Origin: Microcystis aeruginosa FD4 | GTDB taxonomy: Bacteria; Cyanobacteriota; Cyanobacteriia; Cyanobacteriales; Microcystaceae | DNA: 64,000 nt | Direction: 5' to 3' | NCBI RefSeq assembly: GCF_009792235.1 | Contig: NZ_CP046973.1 | Span: 2,108,001-2,172,000, forward strand | Part shown: positions 10,087-18,147 of the stretch, piece after piece | Position numbering within the stretch: position 1 is the stretch's first letter | Layout of the letters: each line of letters opens with the position of its first letter | Position numbers and translations under genes: made by a program | The notes under the pieces: generated by a model | Database searches by the model: none | The model's input: only the letters and a program-made list of their open reading frames with translations | What the model was told of the DNA's origin: nothing

Positions 10087-11823
10087 AAAAGTTCCCCACT
10101 CCCTTAACCTTTCTCGCACTCTGTCAATGGGAATTGCGAAACCGCAGCCCAATCTAACGGCATTTTCTAGGGGTTTAGGAGTGGAGGGATTGTCACAAAA
10201 TAAACTCGCTTGGGAAATCACTCCCACCACTTGATTTTTATCGTTTAAAACTGGACTTCCCGACTGTCCAGAAACGACAAACATGGATAAACTTAAGGAT
10301 TTTTGGTTATTATCATTAACAGTGCCTTTGCTGACAGTCCAATCTTTTTGATTAAAAGGATTACCGATCGAGATTACTGGTTGATTAGCGGCAATTGGTA
10401 GGGGTGCTAAAGCTAAAGGTTTTAAATCTGGGGGGGGATTTTTTACCTCTACGACTGCTAAATCGAGCCAGTCGTTAGGGGTGGTAATGTGGAGAATTTT
10501 AGCTTTTGAACGCTTGCGAATTTTTCCCTGGGGGGGTTGGCTATAATACTCGACAAAAATGCGCGCCTCTGCATCGATTTCTTGACGGGAATTCGTGACC
10601 ACATGGCGGTTAGTCACGATCCAAGCTGTATCTTGATCTCGTTTTAATAACCAACCAGTGCCGATGCCATTTTTATTTTGGCCGCGAATGACAATTTTAA
10701 CAATTGAGCGTTTTAAATTCACCAGAGGATCACTCTTAACACTGGGAATTATCTCTGGCATTTTTAATAATTCGGGATGATCGTGAATTAATCGCCCCCG
10801 TTGGATTTCCTGTAAAATAAATCTAGCTTCTGATAAATTGGGATCAATTTCTACGGCCTGCCGACACCAATTTAGACCCTCATCGATCTGACCGCTATTG
10901 ATATAGGTATAACAGAGATTTTCGTAAATATTGGCATTTTTGGGGCTAATTTGCCGCGCCTGTTGAAAAACTGCCATCGCTTCCCCTAGTTTTCCCTGTT
11001 CCGCTAAAGCTTTACCTAAATAATTATAAATATCCCCATCTTTAGGAGCGTAAATTAAAGCCTGCCGATATATTTGCTCTGCTTCCTCCCATTTTCCCTG
11101 TTTTGCTAGGGTTTCTCCTAATTTTTTGGAGGTTTCACCCTGATTAGGTATCAATTCTAGAGCTTGCTGATAGGCATAACTGGCCTCTGGCCAGAGTTGC
11201 TGTTCACTGTAGGCCTTTCCCAGATAAAAATAGGCTTTTCCCTGACTAGGATCGAGAAAAACCGCTGCTTGCAGAGCTTTCGCTGCCTCATCCCAACGTT
11301 GTAAATTATAGAGAGCTTTTCCTAGCTGAAATTGCGCTTTAAAAGTTGGTTTAATGATAATTGCTTTTCGGTAAGCATCGATCGCCTCTGACCATTTTTC
11401 CTCTTGGGCGAAGATATCTCCCAAAGCGACTAAATGATTACTTTGGGAGGGTTCCATCGGTGGTTTATCATTAACGATAAAGCCACGATCATAGGCTTGT
11501 AAGGCTTCAGAATAGCGTTTTTGACTTTGCAACACCTGAGCGATTTTTATATGGGCTTGTCCCGAATTTTCGTCAAAAGATAAAACTGTTCGGTAAGCAG
11601 ACAGAGCCGATTCCTTCTCCCCCGCGGCCAAAAGTCGATCGCCTTGCCAAAGATAAGCCAGGGCAATAAGATAAAAAATAGCAAAGGGAGCGGCGGCGAT
11701 GAAGGCAATAATTAAAAATATTTGCAGGGGTTTGCTAGAATAGCGGCGACCGATTTTAATATCTTTTCTTTTCATTTCTTGGTTAGGATAGACCACAGGC
11801 CAGAGATGGTTCGATAGGTGCAA
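10066..11823 (-). CDS. Membrane-anchored TPR protein with trypsin-like serine protease domain
   Basis: The protein has 585 residues. One strongly hydrophobic segment (about residues 32-55) follows a basic N-terminus, so it is probably membrane anchored with the rest outside the cytoplasm. About nine TPR units (about 70-350) follow, then a chymotrypsin-fold protease with the full triad: TNRHVV (His near 407), DWLDLAVVEV (Asp near 454) and GQSGSP (Ser near 521). TPR-trypsin fusions are common in cyanobacteria and their substrates are mostly unknown. A second in-frame Met (MKRKDIK, residue 17) gives a more typical start just before the TM segment. The last codons coincide with the GATTACT tandem repeat, so the C-terminus may have been altered by it. 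Confidence 0.88.
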   Translation of the reverse strand: MHLSNHLWPVVYPNQEMKRKDIKIGRRYSSKPLQIFLIIAFIAAAPFAIFYLIALAYLWQGDRLLAAGEKESALSAYRTVLSFDENSGQAHIKIAQVLQSQKRYSEALQAYDRGFIVNDKPPMEPSQSNHLVALGDIFAQEEKWSEAIDAYRKAIIIKPTFKAQFQLGKALYNLQRWDEAAKALQAAVFLDPSQGKAYFYLGKAYSEQQLWPEASYAYQQALELIPNQGETSKKLGETLAKQGKWEEAEQIYRQALIYAPKDGDIYNYLGKALAEQGKLGEAMAVFQQARQISPKNANIYENLCYTYINSGQIDEGLNWCRQAVEIDPNLSEARFILQEIQRGRLIHDHPELLKMPEIIPSVKSDPLVNLKRSIVKIVIRGQNKNGIGTGWLLKRDQDTAWIVTNRHVVTNSRQEIDAEARIFVEYYSQPPQGKIRKRSKAKILHITTPNDWLDLAVVEVKNPPPDLKPLALAPLPIAANQPVISIGNPFNQKDWTVSKGTVNDNNQKSLSLSMFVVSGQSGSPVLNDKNQVVGVISQASLFCDNPSTPKPLENAVRLGCGFAIPIDRVRERLREWGTFSVISNQ

Positions 11824-11977
11824 TTAATTTTGTCTATGTAATTATAGAGGATTAGGGCAATAGTTAAGGTTGTGGCTGTTAGCTTGGATGGTTTTCTCCA
11901 TCTTGTTTGTCAAGCTCCTTTACCCAGTATGCTGCCGCGATCATCAATAATAGTATCGTTGGCAATTAAACTTAAAA

Positions 11978-12103
11978 ATGGAATTAGGCGATCGCCTTTT
12001 GGTGGTGGATGATGTGTCGGAAAATCTCCTACTCACTAAAGTTAACTTAACACTAACCTTATTTAAGAACACTGGTCGGCAATTCCCGTCCATGGTTAAT
12101 TAA
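11978..12103 (+). pseudogene. N-terminal remnant of a response-regulator receiver domain
   Basis: A 41-codon open frame begins MELGDRLLVVDDVSENLLL. It matches the start of a receiver domain (strand plus the acidic Asp pair and the following helix), then runs into unrelated sequence and a stop at 12101. The phospho-acceptor Asp and the remaining domain are absent. It lies in the 350-bp gap before gdhA, so it is probably a relic, not a working regulator. Confidence 0.6.
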
Positions 12104-12172
12104 GAAAAATAAACTGTAGCGAAATATACTTTTTTCCATGTTCTAATGGGGATAGATAGGGGAAAAAAAATC

Positions 12173-13468
12173 ATGTCGAAATCACTCTTTACCGATGCCA
12201 GCAGTCGCCTAGAACGCGCCCTTAAGTATGTCTCCATTTCCGATGATGCGATCGAGCGGTTAAAATATCCCAAAGCCAGTCTCAGCATCTCCATACCCGT
12301 CCGTATGGACAACGGCACTTTAAGAATCTTCCAAGGCTACCGCGTCCGCTACGATGACACCCGCGGTCCTGGAAAAGGAGGTGTGCGCTATCATCCCAAC
12401 GTCAGCATTGATGAGGTGCAGTCCTTGGCCTTTTGGATGACCTTTAAATGCGCCCTGCTGGATTTGCCCTTTGGTGGGGCTAAGGGCGGCATTACCCTCA
12501 ATCCGAAAGAATTGTCAAAGGCCGAGTTAGAACGCCTTAGCCGGGGCTATATCGAGGGTATAGCCGACTTTATTGGTCCTGATGTCGATATTCTTGCCCC
12601 CGATGTCTATACCAACGAGATGATCATGGGTTGGATGATGGACCAGTACAGCATCATTCAGCGTAAAATTAGTCCGGCGGTGGTGACGGGAAAACCTTTA
12701 ACCATGGGGGGCAGTCGCGGCCGCGATACGGCGACGGGAACGGGAGCTTTTCATGTTATTAACTCTCTTTTGCCGAAATTAGACAAAAAACCCGCTAATA
12801 CTACCGTGGCCGTCCAGGGATTCGGTAACGCCGGGGCCGTAGTAGCGGCTCTCTTAGCCAAGGCTGGTTATCAAGTGGTGGCGGTAAGTGATTCCCAGGG
12901 CGGCATTTATCGGGAAAAAGGCCTAGATATTGCCAGCATTCGTCAGTATAAACAGGAACATCGCGGGATTACTGCTATTTACTGTGAGGGGACCGTGTGT
13001 AATATCGTGGAACACGAAGCGATTAGTAATGAAGAATTATTAGCCCTAGATGTGGATGTTTTGATTCCAGCCGCCCTAGAAAACCAAATTACCGCCGCAA
13101 ATGCCGATCGCGTGCGGGCAAAATATATCTTTGAAGTGGCCAATGGTCCCACTACCTCGGAAGCCGATCGCATTTTAGACTCAAAAGGGATTCTCGTTTT
13201 CCCCGATATTTTGGTTAACGCCGGTGGGGTAACGGTGAGTTATTTTGAATGGGTGCAAAATCGCAGCGGTCTTTATTGGCAATTAAACGAGATAAATGAG
13301 CGCCTAAAAGAAAGAATGGTGACAGAAGCCGAAAAAGTCTGGTCTTTCGCTCAGGAATTCGATATATCTCTGCGTACCGCCGCCTACGCCCACGCTATTG
13401 ATCGTCTCGGTGAAGCCCTAGATGCCAAGGGAACCCGCGACTATTACCAAAATAAGACGGGAGCTTAG
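12173..13468 (+). CDS. gdhA: Glutamate dehydrogenase (Glu/Leu/Phe/Val dehydrogenase family)
   Basis: The protein has 431 residues from the chosen start MSKSLFTDASS; an ATG 27 nt earlier lacks a good ribosome site, while AGGGGA precedes the chosen one. It catalyses reversible reductive amination of 2-oxoglutarate. The substrate domain shows RVRYDDTRGPGKGGVRYHP and the catalytic-lysine motif PFGGAKGGI. The nucleotide domain shows VAVQGFGNAGAVVAALLAKAG. NADP versus NAD use cannot be settled by eye. The TAG stop abuts the MITE-like repeat beginning at 13468, so the extreme C-terminus may have been set by that insertion. Confidence 0.92.
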   Translation: MSKSLFTDASSRLERALKYVSISDDAIERLKYPKASLSISIPVRMDNGTLRIFQGYRVRYDDTRGPGKGGVRYHPNVSIDEVQSLAFWMTFKCALLDLPFGGAKGGITLNPKELSKAELERLSRGYIEGIADFIGPDVDILAPDVYTNEMIMGWMMDQYSIIQRKISPAVVTGKPLTMGGSRGRDTATGTGAFHVINSLLPKLDKKPANTTVAVQGFGNAGAVVAALLAKAGYQVVAVSDSQGGIYREKGLDIASIRQYKQEHRGITAIYCEGTVCNIVEHEAISNEELLALDVDVLIPAALENQITAANADRVRAKYIFEVANGPTTSEADRILDSKGILVFPDILVNAGGVTVSYFEWVQNRSGLYWQLNEINERLKERMVTEAEKVWSFAQEFDISLRTAAYAHAIDRLGEALDAKGTRDYYQNKTGA

Positions 13469-13713
13469 GGACTTGCGTAGGAATAATATCCCAGCTTTGA
13501 AAATCGCTCTGTAGAAGAACCAGACCAGCCAGATGCCACATTATCAAAGCGCAAGTCCCTAACATCTCGAAGGCTCTCGCCCTACTTAGGGTGATCAGCA
13601 AACCTGATCGATCGGAGGGCGCAAGCTTTGCGCCCCTACAGTAACGGATTTTGTCCACAATGCAGGAGCGAAGTGCGATCGCACAAAAGGTACATTATCA
13701 AAGCGCAAGTCCC
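13468..13713. mobile_element. MITE-like repeat, left copy flanking the CRISPR locus
   Basis: 13468-13559 (92 bp) begins GGGACTTGCG and ends CGCAAGTCCC, a perfect 10-bp inverted pair. A second piece follows, with the hairpin GGGCGCAA-GCT-TTGCGCCC, ending in another CGCAAGTCCC at 13704-13713. The same composite in the same orientation lies at 26193-26545, on the other side of the CRISPR locus. It overlaps the last base of the gdhA stop. Confidence 0.85.
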
Positions 13714-13715
13714 TT

Positions 13716-13880
13716 ACCGCCGGCTTTGATTTAATTCGAGTGGCGATCGCTCGTCATCCCGGTCAAATCATTCCTCTTTCCGTATCTTGGTTTGGTGATG
13801 CCGATGACTTTTTGTCTATGGATGTTAAAGTAACCATTCGCAAGCTGGGGACGCTGCCAGATTTTGATCCCAGGGAATAG
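13716..13880 (+). pseudogene. C-terminal fragment of an unrecognised gene
   Basis: A 54-codon open frame without a start (AGFDLIRVAIARHPGQIIPL, later MDVKVTIRKLG and ending FDPRE) begins directly at the end of the MITE-like repeat and ends with TAG. It reads like the tail of a real, globular protein cut off by the insertion. I do not recognise the family. Confidence 0.5.
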
Positions 13881-13916
13881 GGGAAATTATCGGGTTTTTC
13901 CTTGACTGGCGATCGC

Positions 13917-13949
13917 AGAAAACGGGGTTCTCCGAGAAACCCGTTTTCT
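13917..13949. terminator. Hairpin AGAAAACGGG...CCCGTTTTCT
   Basis: A 10-bp perfect stem is extended by partly pairing GTTCTC/GAGAAA. It lies 37 bp after the stop of the gene fragment and could end its transcription, or it could be a dispersed palindrome. No long T run follows. Confidence 0.45.
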
Positions 13950-14031
13950 ACTCATGCAATAAAGCGAAGATTGCCGTTAGGTTCTAACATTTTTATCGAT
14001 TTTTGTCAAGATATATTTGACACAATTTATT

Positions 14032-14064
14032 AGAAAAAGGGTTTCTAAAAGAAACCCTTTTTCT
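14032..14064 (-). terminator. Hairpin at the distal end of CRISPR array 1
   Basis: A perfect 14-bp stem (AGAAAAAGGGTTTC and its complement) with a 5-nt loop ends one base before the terminal repeat at 14066. The array is inferred to be transcribed leftward, so this is well placed as the pre-crRNA terminator. Read on the minus strand the stem finishes with TTTTTCT. Confidence 0.6.
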
Positions 14065-14065
14065 G

Positions 14066-14637
14066 TTTTCCAACTAATCCTATTTGACCTAATAGGTAAG
14101 GGTTCTTTAAGAAGGTAGTAATACCTTTTATATTTACCGTTTCCAACTAATCCTATTTGACCTAATAGGTAAGGGCTCGTACTATTCTGGCACGTTAAAT
14201 GGCTAATGAAGGGTTTCCAACTAATCCTATTTGACCTAATAGGTAAGGGTTTGGAATTAGTTGCAAAGCTGACCCCCGAAAAGTTAATGTTTCCAACTAA
14301 TCCTATTTGACCTAATAGGTAAGGAGTTCAGCAGTTGCTGAACAGAATCTTCGGAGTATAAAAAAGTTTCCAACTAATCCTATTTGACCTAATAGGTAAG
14401 GAAAAGAACAGAAAAAGAATTTAGTAGCCACCTTTAATTGTTTCCAACTAATCCTATTTGACCTAATAGGTAAGGTTAACCAAGAGCAAGAGTTAAACAA
14501 AGAACTTGAGTTAAAAAAGTTTCCAACTAATCCTATTTGACCTAATAGGTAAGGAATCCCACAGAAACCGTGGTGGTTTTTGTGGCTATTCTTTTCGGCA
14601 CGTTTCCAACTAATCCTATTTGACCTAATAGGTAAGG
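14066..14637 (-). CRISPR. CRISPR array 1: 8 repeats, 7 spacers, transcribed leftward
   Basis: 36-bp repeats start at 14066, 14139, 14213, 14289, 14366, 14440, 14519 and 14602. On the plus strand each begins GTTTCCAACTAATCC and ends CTAATAGGTAAGG, so the transcribed strand ends in ..TTAGTTGGAAAC, the usual GAAAC end. The distal repeat (14066) has its first base changed from G to T, which fits an aging trailer end. Spacers are 37, 38, 40, 41, 38, 43 and 47 nt from distal to leader-proximal, a length spread typical of type III arrays. Repeat and internal GACCTAATAGGT can form only a short hairpin. The leader lies at 14638-14859, next to cas2. Confidence 0.97.
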
Positions 14638-14859
14638 AGTACCCCTTGGAAAGCCTTATCGAGAGGGGAAGACAGACACCCAAATCGACGCACCTGCAAT
14701 CCATAGGGTAAAAAGGTGGTAGTGGGGGGGGTAAAAGTCCCGATACCAAAGGGTAGAACCCTGACGGGGAGAGCAATCGACACACCTCAACCAGAGAATC
14801 GGGGTTTTGGGAGTCGGGGAGAGGGTGCATCGATTTTCAGCCAAGAGTTCTTGGACAAG
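14638..14859 (-). promoter_or_regulatory. Leader of CRISPR array 1
   Basis: This is the non-coding stretch between the cas2 stop and the first repeat. It is nearly identical (a few substitutions and one C indel) to 25222-25442 in inverted orientation before array 2. Such conservation next to two arrays with different spacers marks it as the leader holding the array promoter and integration signals. Confidence 0.8.
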
Positions 14860-15135
14860 CTAGATGATATAGACAGTTGGGGGTGGTTGAGGAGGAGAAC
14901 CTCCAATTACCAACACCCTAGAGACTGCTTCTTCGGAAATCCCATAGAAGCGTACATCATCCTCTTGAGGATTGACCCTTTCTACTACTTTAGCGTATAG
15001 TTTCCGCATCTGGTCGAGGGAGAGAAAACATTCAAAGGCCGACTTTTGCACTCGGCGACCGTAACCTTCTAGAAAAGTGGCTAGCTTATCCCGTCTTTTG
15101 TCGTCAGGAATATCATAAATCACTACGACCAGCAT
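14860..15135 (-). CDS. cas2: CRISPR-associated Cas2
   Basis: The 91-residue protein has the ferredoxin-fold start MLVVVIYDIPDDKRRDKLA (conserved Asp after YDI), followed by GRRVQKSAFEC, a standard Cas2 pattern. It forms the Cas1-Cas2 integrase that inserts spacers at the leader end. Its ATG overlaps the TGA of the RT-cas1 gene by one base (TGATG), showing translational coupling. The C-terminal tail is proline rich (PPQPPP). The last third of this gene is duplicated in inverted orientation at 25062-25221. Confidence 0.96.
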   Translation of the reverse strand: MLVVVIYDIPDDKRRDKLATFLEGYGRRVQKSAFECFLSLDQMRKLYAKVVERVNPQEDDVRFYGISEEAVSRVLVIGGSPPQPPPTVYII

Positions 15136-17216
15136 CAGTGCGCCCTCAAAAACGATTGGTAGGGAACCGATTCCAACAGACAGTGTTTATAGCGTTGAAC
15201 TTGTAGGTGAATTGCGCGACGGTAGGAGACGGGGGATTGTACATCTGGGTGATTGACCTCTTGGTTCATGCGTTCTTCAAACTCCCGCAGAAAAATTCTT
15301 CGTGGGGTTTCCGTAAGATAGACGCCACCCTCCTCATCTGGATAGGTAAAATCCGTCGGTTTTAACACCTGTTTATTAATCAGGGTTATGACCAAGCTAT
15401 CGGTAATTGGAGAACGGAATTCCTCCATCAAATCCAAAGCCAATTCCGGTTTTTTCTCTTGGGAACGATGGAGATTGCCCAGATAGGGATTCATTCCCTC
15501 CGCTAAAATTAGACTCATGACATTGTTGAATAAGAGGGTGTAACCGAAACTCAGCAGGGAGTTGACAGGATCCTTGGGAGGTTGGCGATTTCGTTCGCTG
15601 AAAACAAATCCAGGGTTAACTAGCAAGTTTCCCCAAGCTGAGAAATAATTAGCGGCGCTGTTCCCCTCGTGACCTAACAGAGAATCGAGAGAGTCCACCG
15701 TCCCAATCGTCTCCAGATGGGAAGAAATCGCCGTGATATTTGCCGCTACTGTCTCTAAACGGCGTTTACGGTTCAATCTGAGCAGTAATTGCTTAGAATT
15801 TCTTAATTTACCCTCCACCAGACTTTTGGCCATCTCTAGCTGAAAATCGGGATTATCTCGATACTCGAACTGTAGCAATTGGCTATCGAGGTCGCCACTT
15901 TCGGCACTATAGAGATGTCCCTTGTATTCTCCTAACTGACTGAGGAAAATAACGGGGATATGGGAATTAAGACAGGTTTCGATAACTGAAGTCGAAATTT
16001 GAATGTTGCCATAGATGAGAATTCGCTCGATTTCTCGCACAGGAATCTCGATACTTTCTTCTTTGGGGGGTTGGAGAATAAAGCGTCCCTGTTCTTTTTT
16101 TACATTCGTCCCCTGTTGTACTAGATAAAGACTGGCCATTTTTGGACTCCACGCTAATTCTTTTGAGGTAATCACCACCTTTTCCACGGGTCTTACCTGA
16201 TAACCCAAAACTACATACAAGGGAGGAGGTATCGGATGCTGTTTTTCCCGCAAACTCTCCAGTAAAGCTAACTGCATCGCTGTCGGGTAAGTAAAATTAT
16301 CGGTGTGGATAAGGTGAAAGTCTCTCTCTGGTTGGGTTTGGCAGTGAATTTTCTCGCTAATCGGTTGACAGGGAATCATCAAGTCTTCGGTGAATACTTG
16401 TCCCAAAAAGCGAAATCCTCGTTTAAAATTAGTGATTTCGGTTTTATCTGGATGTAATTCCAGTCCCATCTCCTCAAGAATGTCTCTAACCTCTGATTGT
16501 GCTTGCAGAATCCGCTTACGGCTGCGGGACAAAACGACAAAATCATCAGCATAACGAATGAGTTTCAGGTCCGAATCGCTGACGATTTCATCAAAATCAT
16601 CCAGATACACATTTGCCAACAGGGGAGAAATTACTGCTCCCTGGGGAATACCTTTAGGGGGGATAATTAAGCCATCTTCTGTTAGAACGGGGACGGTAAT
16701 CCAAGCGTTGATTAAAGTAACTAGCCAAGCTAAATCAACACTTTCTTTTAATTCTTCTATTAAACGTTTGTGAAGAATATTATCGAAATACTTGACAATA
16801 TCCCCATCTAGTACCCAATCGTAGCCTTGATCCCGCCATTTGGCCACGGTTAAGGCCGCCATTTGATGGCTGCGGTGAGGACGATAGGCAAAGCTACAAT
16901 CCTCAAAATCTGCCTCGACAATCGGGTGCAGAATCTGTAACAATGCTTGCTGAATAATTCTGTCCCGCACCGTGGGGATTCGCAATTCCCGTCTAGTACC
17001 TTTTTTGGTAGTGATAAAGAGTTGTTTGAGCGGTAAAGGTCGATAATCGCCTTTCTTGAGTAGTTCTTGCAGGTTTTTTAAGTTTTGTTCTTTGCGATAG
17101 GCGAATTTTTCGAGGGTTTCCCCATCCACTCCCGCACATCCCTTGTTACTAGCGACTTTTTTCCAGGCAGTATCAAGGTTATCGAGAGAAAAAAATTTTT
17201 GTCTGAGTTTGAACAT
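15135..17216 (-). CDS. cas1: Reverse transcriptase-Cas1 fusion
   Basis: The protein has 693 residues. The N-terminal half (about 1-300) is a group II intron-like reverse transcriptase: TLEKF and RRELRIPTVRDRIIQQAL regions, first catalytic Asp in LDGDIVKYFDN (near 139), KGIPQGAVISPLLAN, and the YADD box near residues 222-225. A Cas1 domain (about 330-690) follows, with LLGHEGNSAANYF (metal-binding Glu near 517), the NLHRS histidine (near 582) and LDLMEEFR (near 597), so both active sites look intact. RT-Cas1 proteins in type III systems are known to allow spacers to be taken from RNA. There is no Cas6-like N-terminal extension. The gene is transcribed leftward as an operon with cas2, divergently from the effector genes. 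Confidence 0.96.
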   Translation of the reverse strand: MFKLRQKFFSLDNLDTAWKKVASNKGCAGVDGETLEKFAYRKEQNLKNLQELLKKGDYRPLPLKQLFITTKKGTRRELRIPTVRDRIIQQALLQILHPIVEADFEDCSFAYRPHRSHQMAALTVAKWRDQGYDWVLDGDIVKYFDNILHKRLIEELKESVDLAWLVTLINAWITVPVLTEDGLIIPPKGIPQGAVISPLLANVYLDDFDEIVSDSDLKLIRYADDFVVLSRSRKRILQAQSEVRDILEEMGLELHPDKTEITNFKRGFRFLGQVFTEDLMIPCQPISEKIHCQTQPERDFHLIHTDNFTYPTAMQLALLESLREKQHPIPPPLYVVLGYQVRPVEKVVITSKELAWSPKMASLYLVQQGTNVKKEQGRFILQPPKEESIEIPVREIERILIYGNIQISTSVIETCLNSHIPVIFLSQLGEYKGHLYSAESGDLDSQLLQFEYRDNPDFQLEMAKSLVEGKLRNSKQLLLRLNRKRRLETVAANITAISSHLETIGTVDSLDSLLGHEGNSAANYFSAWGNLLVNPGFVFSERNRQPPKDPVNSLLSFGYTLLFNNVMSLILAEGMNPYLGNLHRSQEKKPELALDLMEEFRSPITDSLVITLINKQVLKPTDFTYPDEEGGVYLTETPRRIFLREFEERMNQEVNHPDVQSPVSYRRAIHLQVQRYKHCLLESVPYQSFLRAH

Positions 17217-17380
17217 AGGAGTTTATTAACCTAAAGTTGCAATTTGTAGATAAACCAAGACATTCCCAGGTTTCGAGTTTTTTTAAGGATTTTTTAGCCC
17301 CAAAAATCCCCCGATTCCGGCGAGTCATCAGTATCATGAATAACAACAACAAGTTTTAGGTCTAATCCGATAAAAATCAT

Positions 17381-17527
17381 GGACTCTTTTGGATTTGGTG
17401 GGTAAAATGTATTCTGAAATACAGTTCTACTGGCGAGGGAGTAGAGGGAACCACACCAGACACAGAGGACACAGAGATCGATCGATCCTATGTAAGTTAA
17501 ACTGATCACACAGAACCTAGAAGAGCC
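17381..17527. mobile_element. Dispersed non-coding element (copy 1) in the divergent CRISPR promoter region
   Basis: From GGATTTGGTGGGTAAAATG to CCTAGAAGAGCC this stretch is about 90% identical to 53720-53857. Ends are inverted (GGACTCTTTTGG and CCTAGAAGAGCC). No target duplication is visible for this copy. It sits between the RT-cas1 start and the Uma2/SAVED/cas10 operon, so it may carry or disturb their promoters. The rest of the 17217-17532 gap shows nothing else I recognise. Confidence 0.75.
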
Positions 17528-17532
17528 GAATT

Positions 17533-18132
17533 ATGACCTACCTATCTCCTAAATTATTCACTTTTGAAGATTTTTTGGCTCAGTATGGAGATGACCCACG
17601 CTATTAATTAATTGACGGGGAGTTGCGAGACGTGGAACCCACTAAACCTCATGAATCCGTAGCGGGAAAAATCGCAGGAAGACTGTGGGGAGAAATTTTT
17701 CGATTACATCTACCCTGGACAATTCCTAAAAACTGTTTGCTCCGTCCAGAATCCAGTCAAACTACTTCTTTACGTCCCGATGTCATCATTTTAGAAGTTT
17801 CCCGCAGCACCGAACCTCTCTGGGAAAAACAACCCATTTTAACTAGCTCCCAAGCAATTAAATTAGTGGTAGAAGTGGTTAGTATTAATTGGCAAGATGA
17901 TTATGCACGCAAAGTTGAAGAATACTCATCTTTGGGTATTGCTGAATATTGGATTGTCGATTTTCGTGGATTGGGTGGCATCTCTTTTATCGGTAAACCC
18001 AAACAGCCTACCCTGACCATTTGTCAGCTAGAAGACGATGAATATCAACAAAAGTTATATCGTCTTTATGAGCGCATTAGTTCAGCAGTTTTTCCCGAAT
18101 TGTCTCTCTGTCTTCTCGATATTATTCCCTAA
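17533..18132 (+). pseudogene. Uma2-family (DUF820) nuclease-like gene with an early stop codon
   Basis: The frame starts MTYLSPKLFTFEDFLAQYG and meets TAA at 17605-17607 (codon 25), exactly where Uma2 proteins read RYELIDGEL; here it is RY-stop-LIDGEL. The rest is intact (RPDVIILE, LVVEVVS, DYARKVEEYSSLGIAEYWIVD: the PD-(D/E)XK core). One substitution (GAA to TAA) explains it. A shorter product could start at TTG 17623 but would lack the first helix. Uma2 genes are abundant solitary genes in cyanobacteria, so its place at the head of the effector operon may be accidental. It ends 15 bp before the SAVED gene. Confidence 0.85.
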
Positions 18133-18147
18133 CTTTCTAGAAAAAAT

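Noticed and set aside
13395..13658. 87-codon minus ORF across the gdhA end
   Set aside because: Antisense to gdhA and the MITE-like repeat.
14312..14830. 172-codon minus-strand ORF over CRISPR array 1 and its leader
   Set aside because: It translates the repeats (LPIRSNRISWK periodicity) and leader; an artefact of array sequence.
17294..17509. 71-codon ORF resembling the one at 53690-53875
   Set aside because: The similarity comes from the shared non-coding mobile element, not from a gene.
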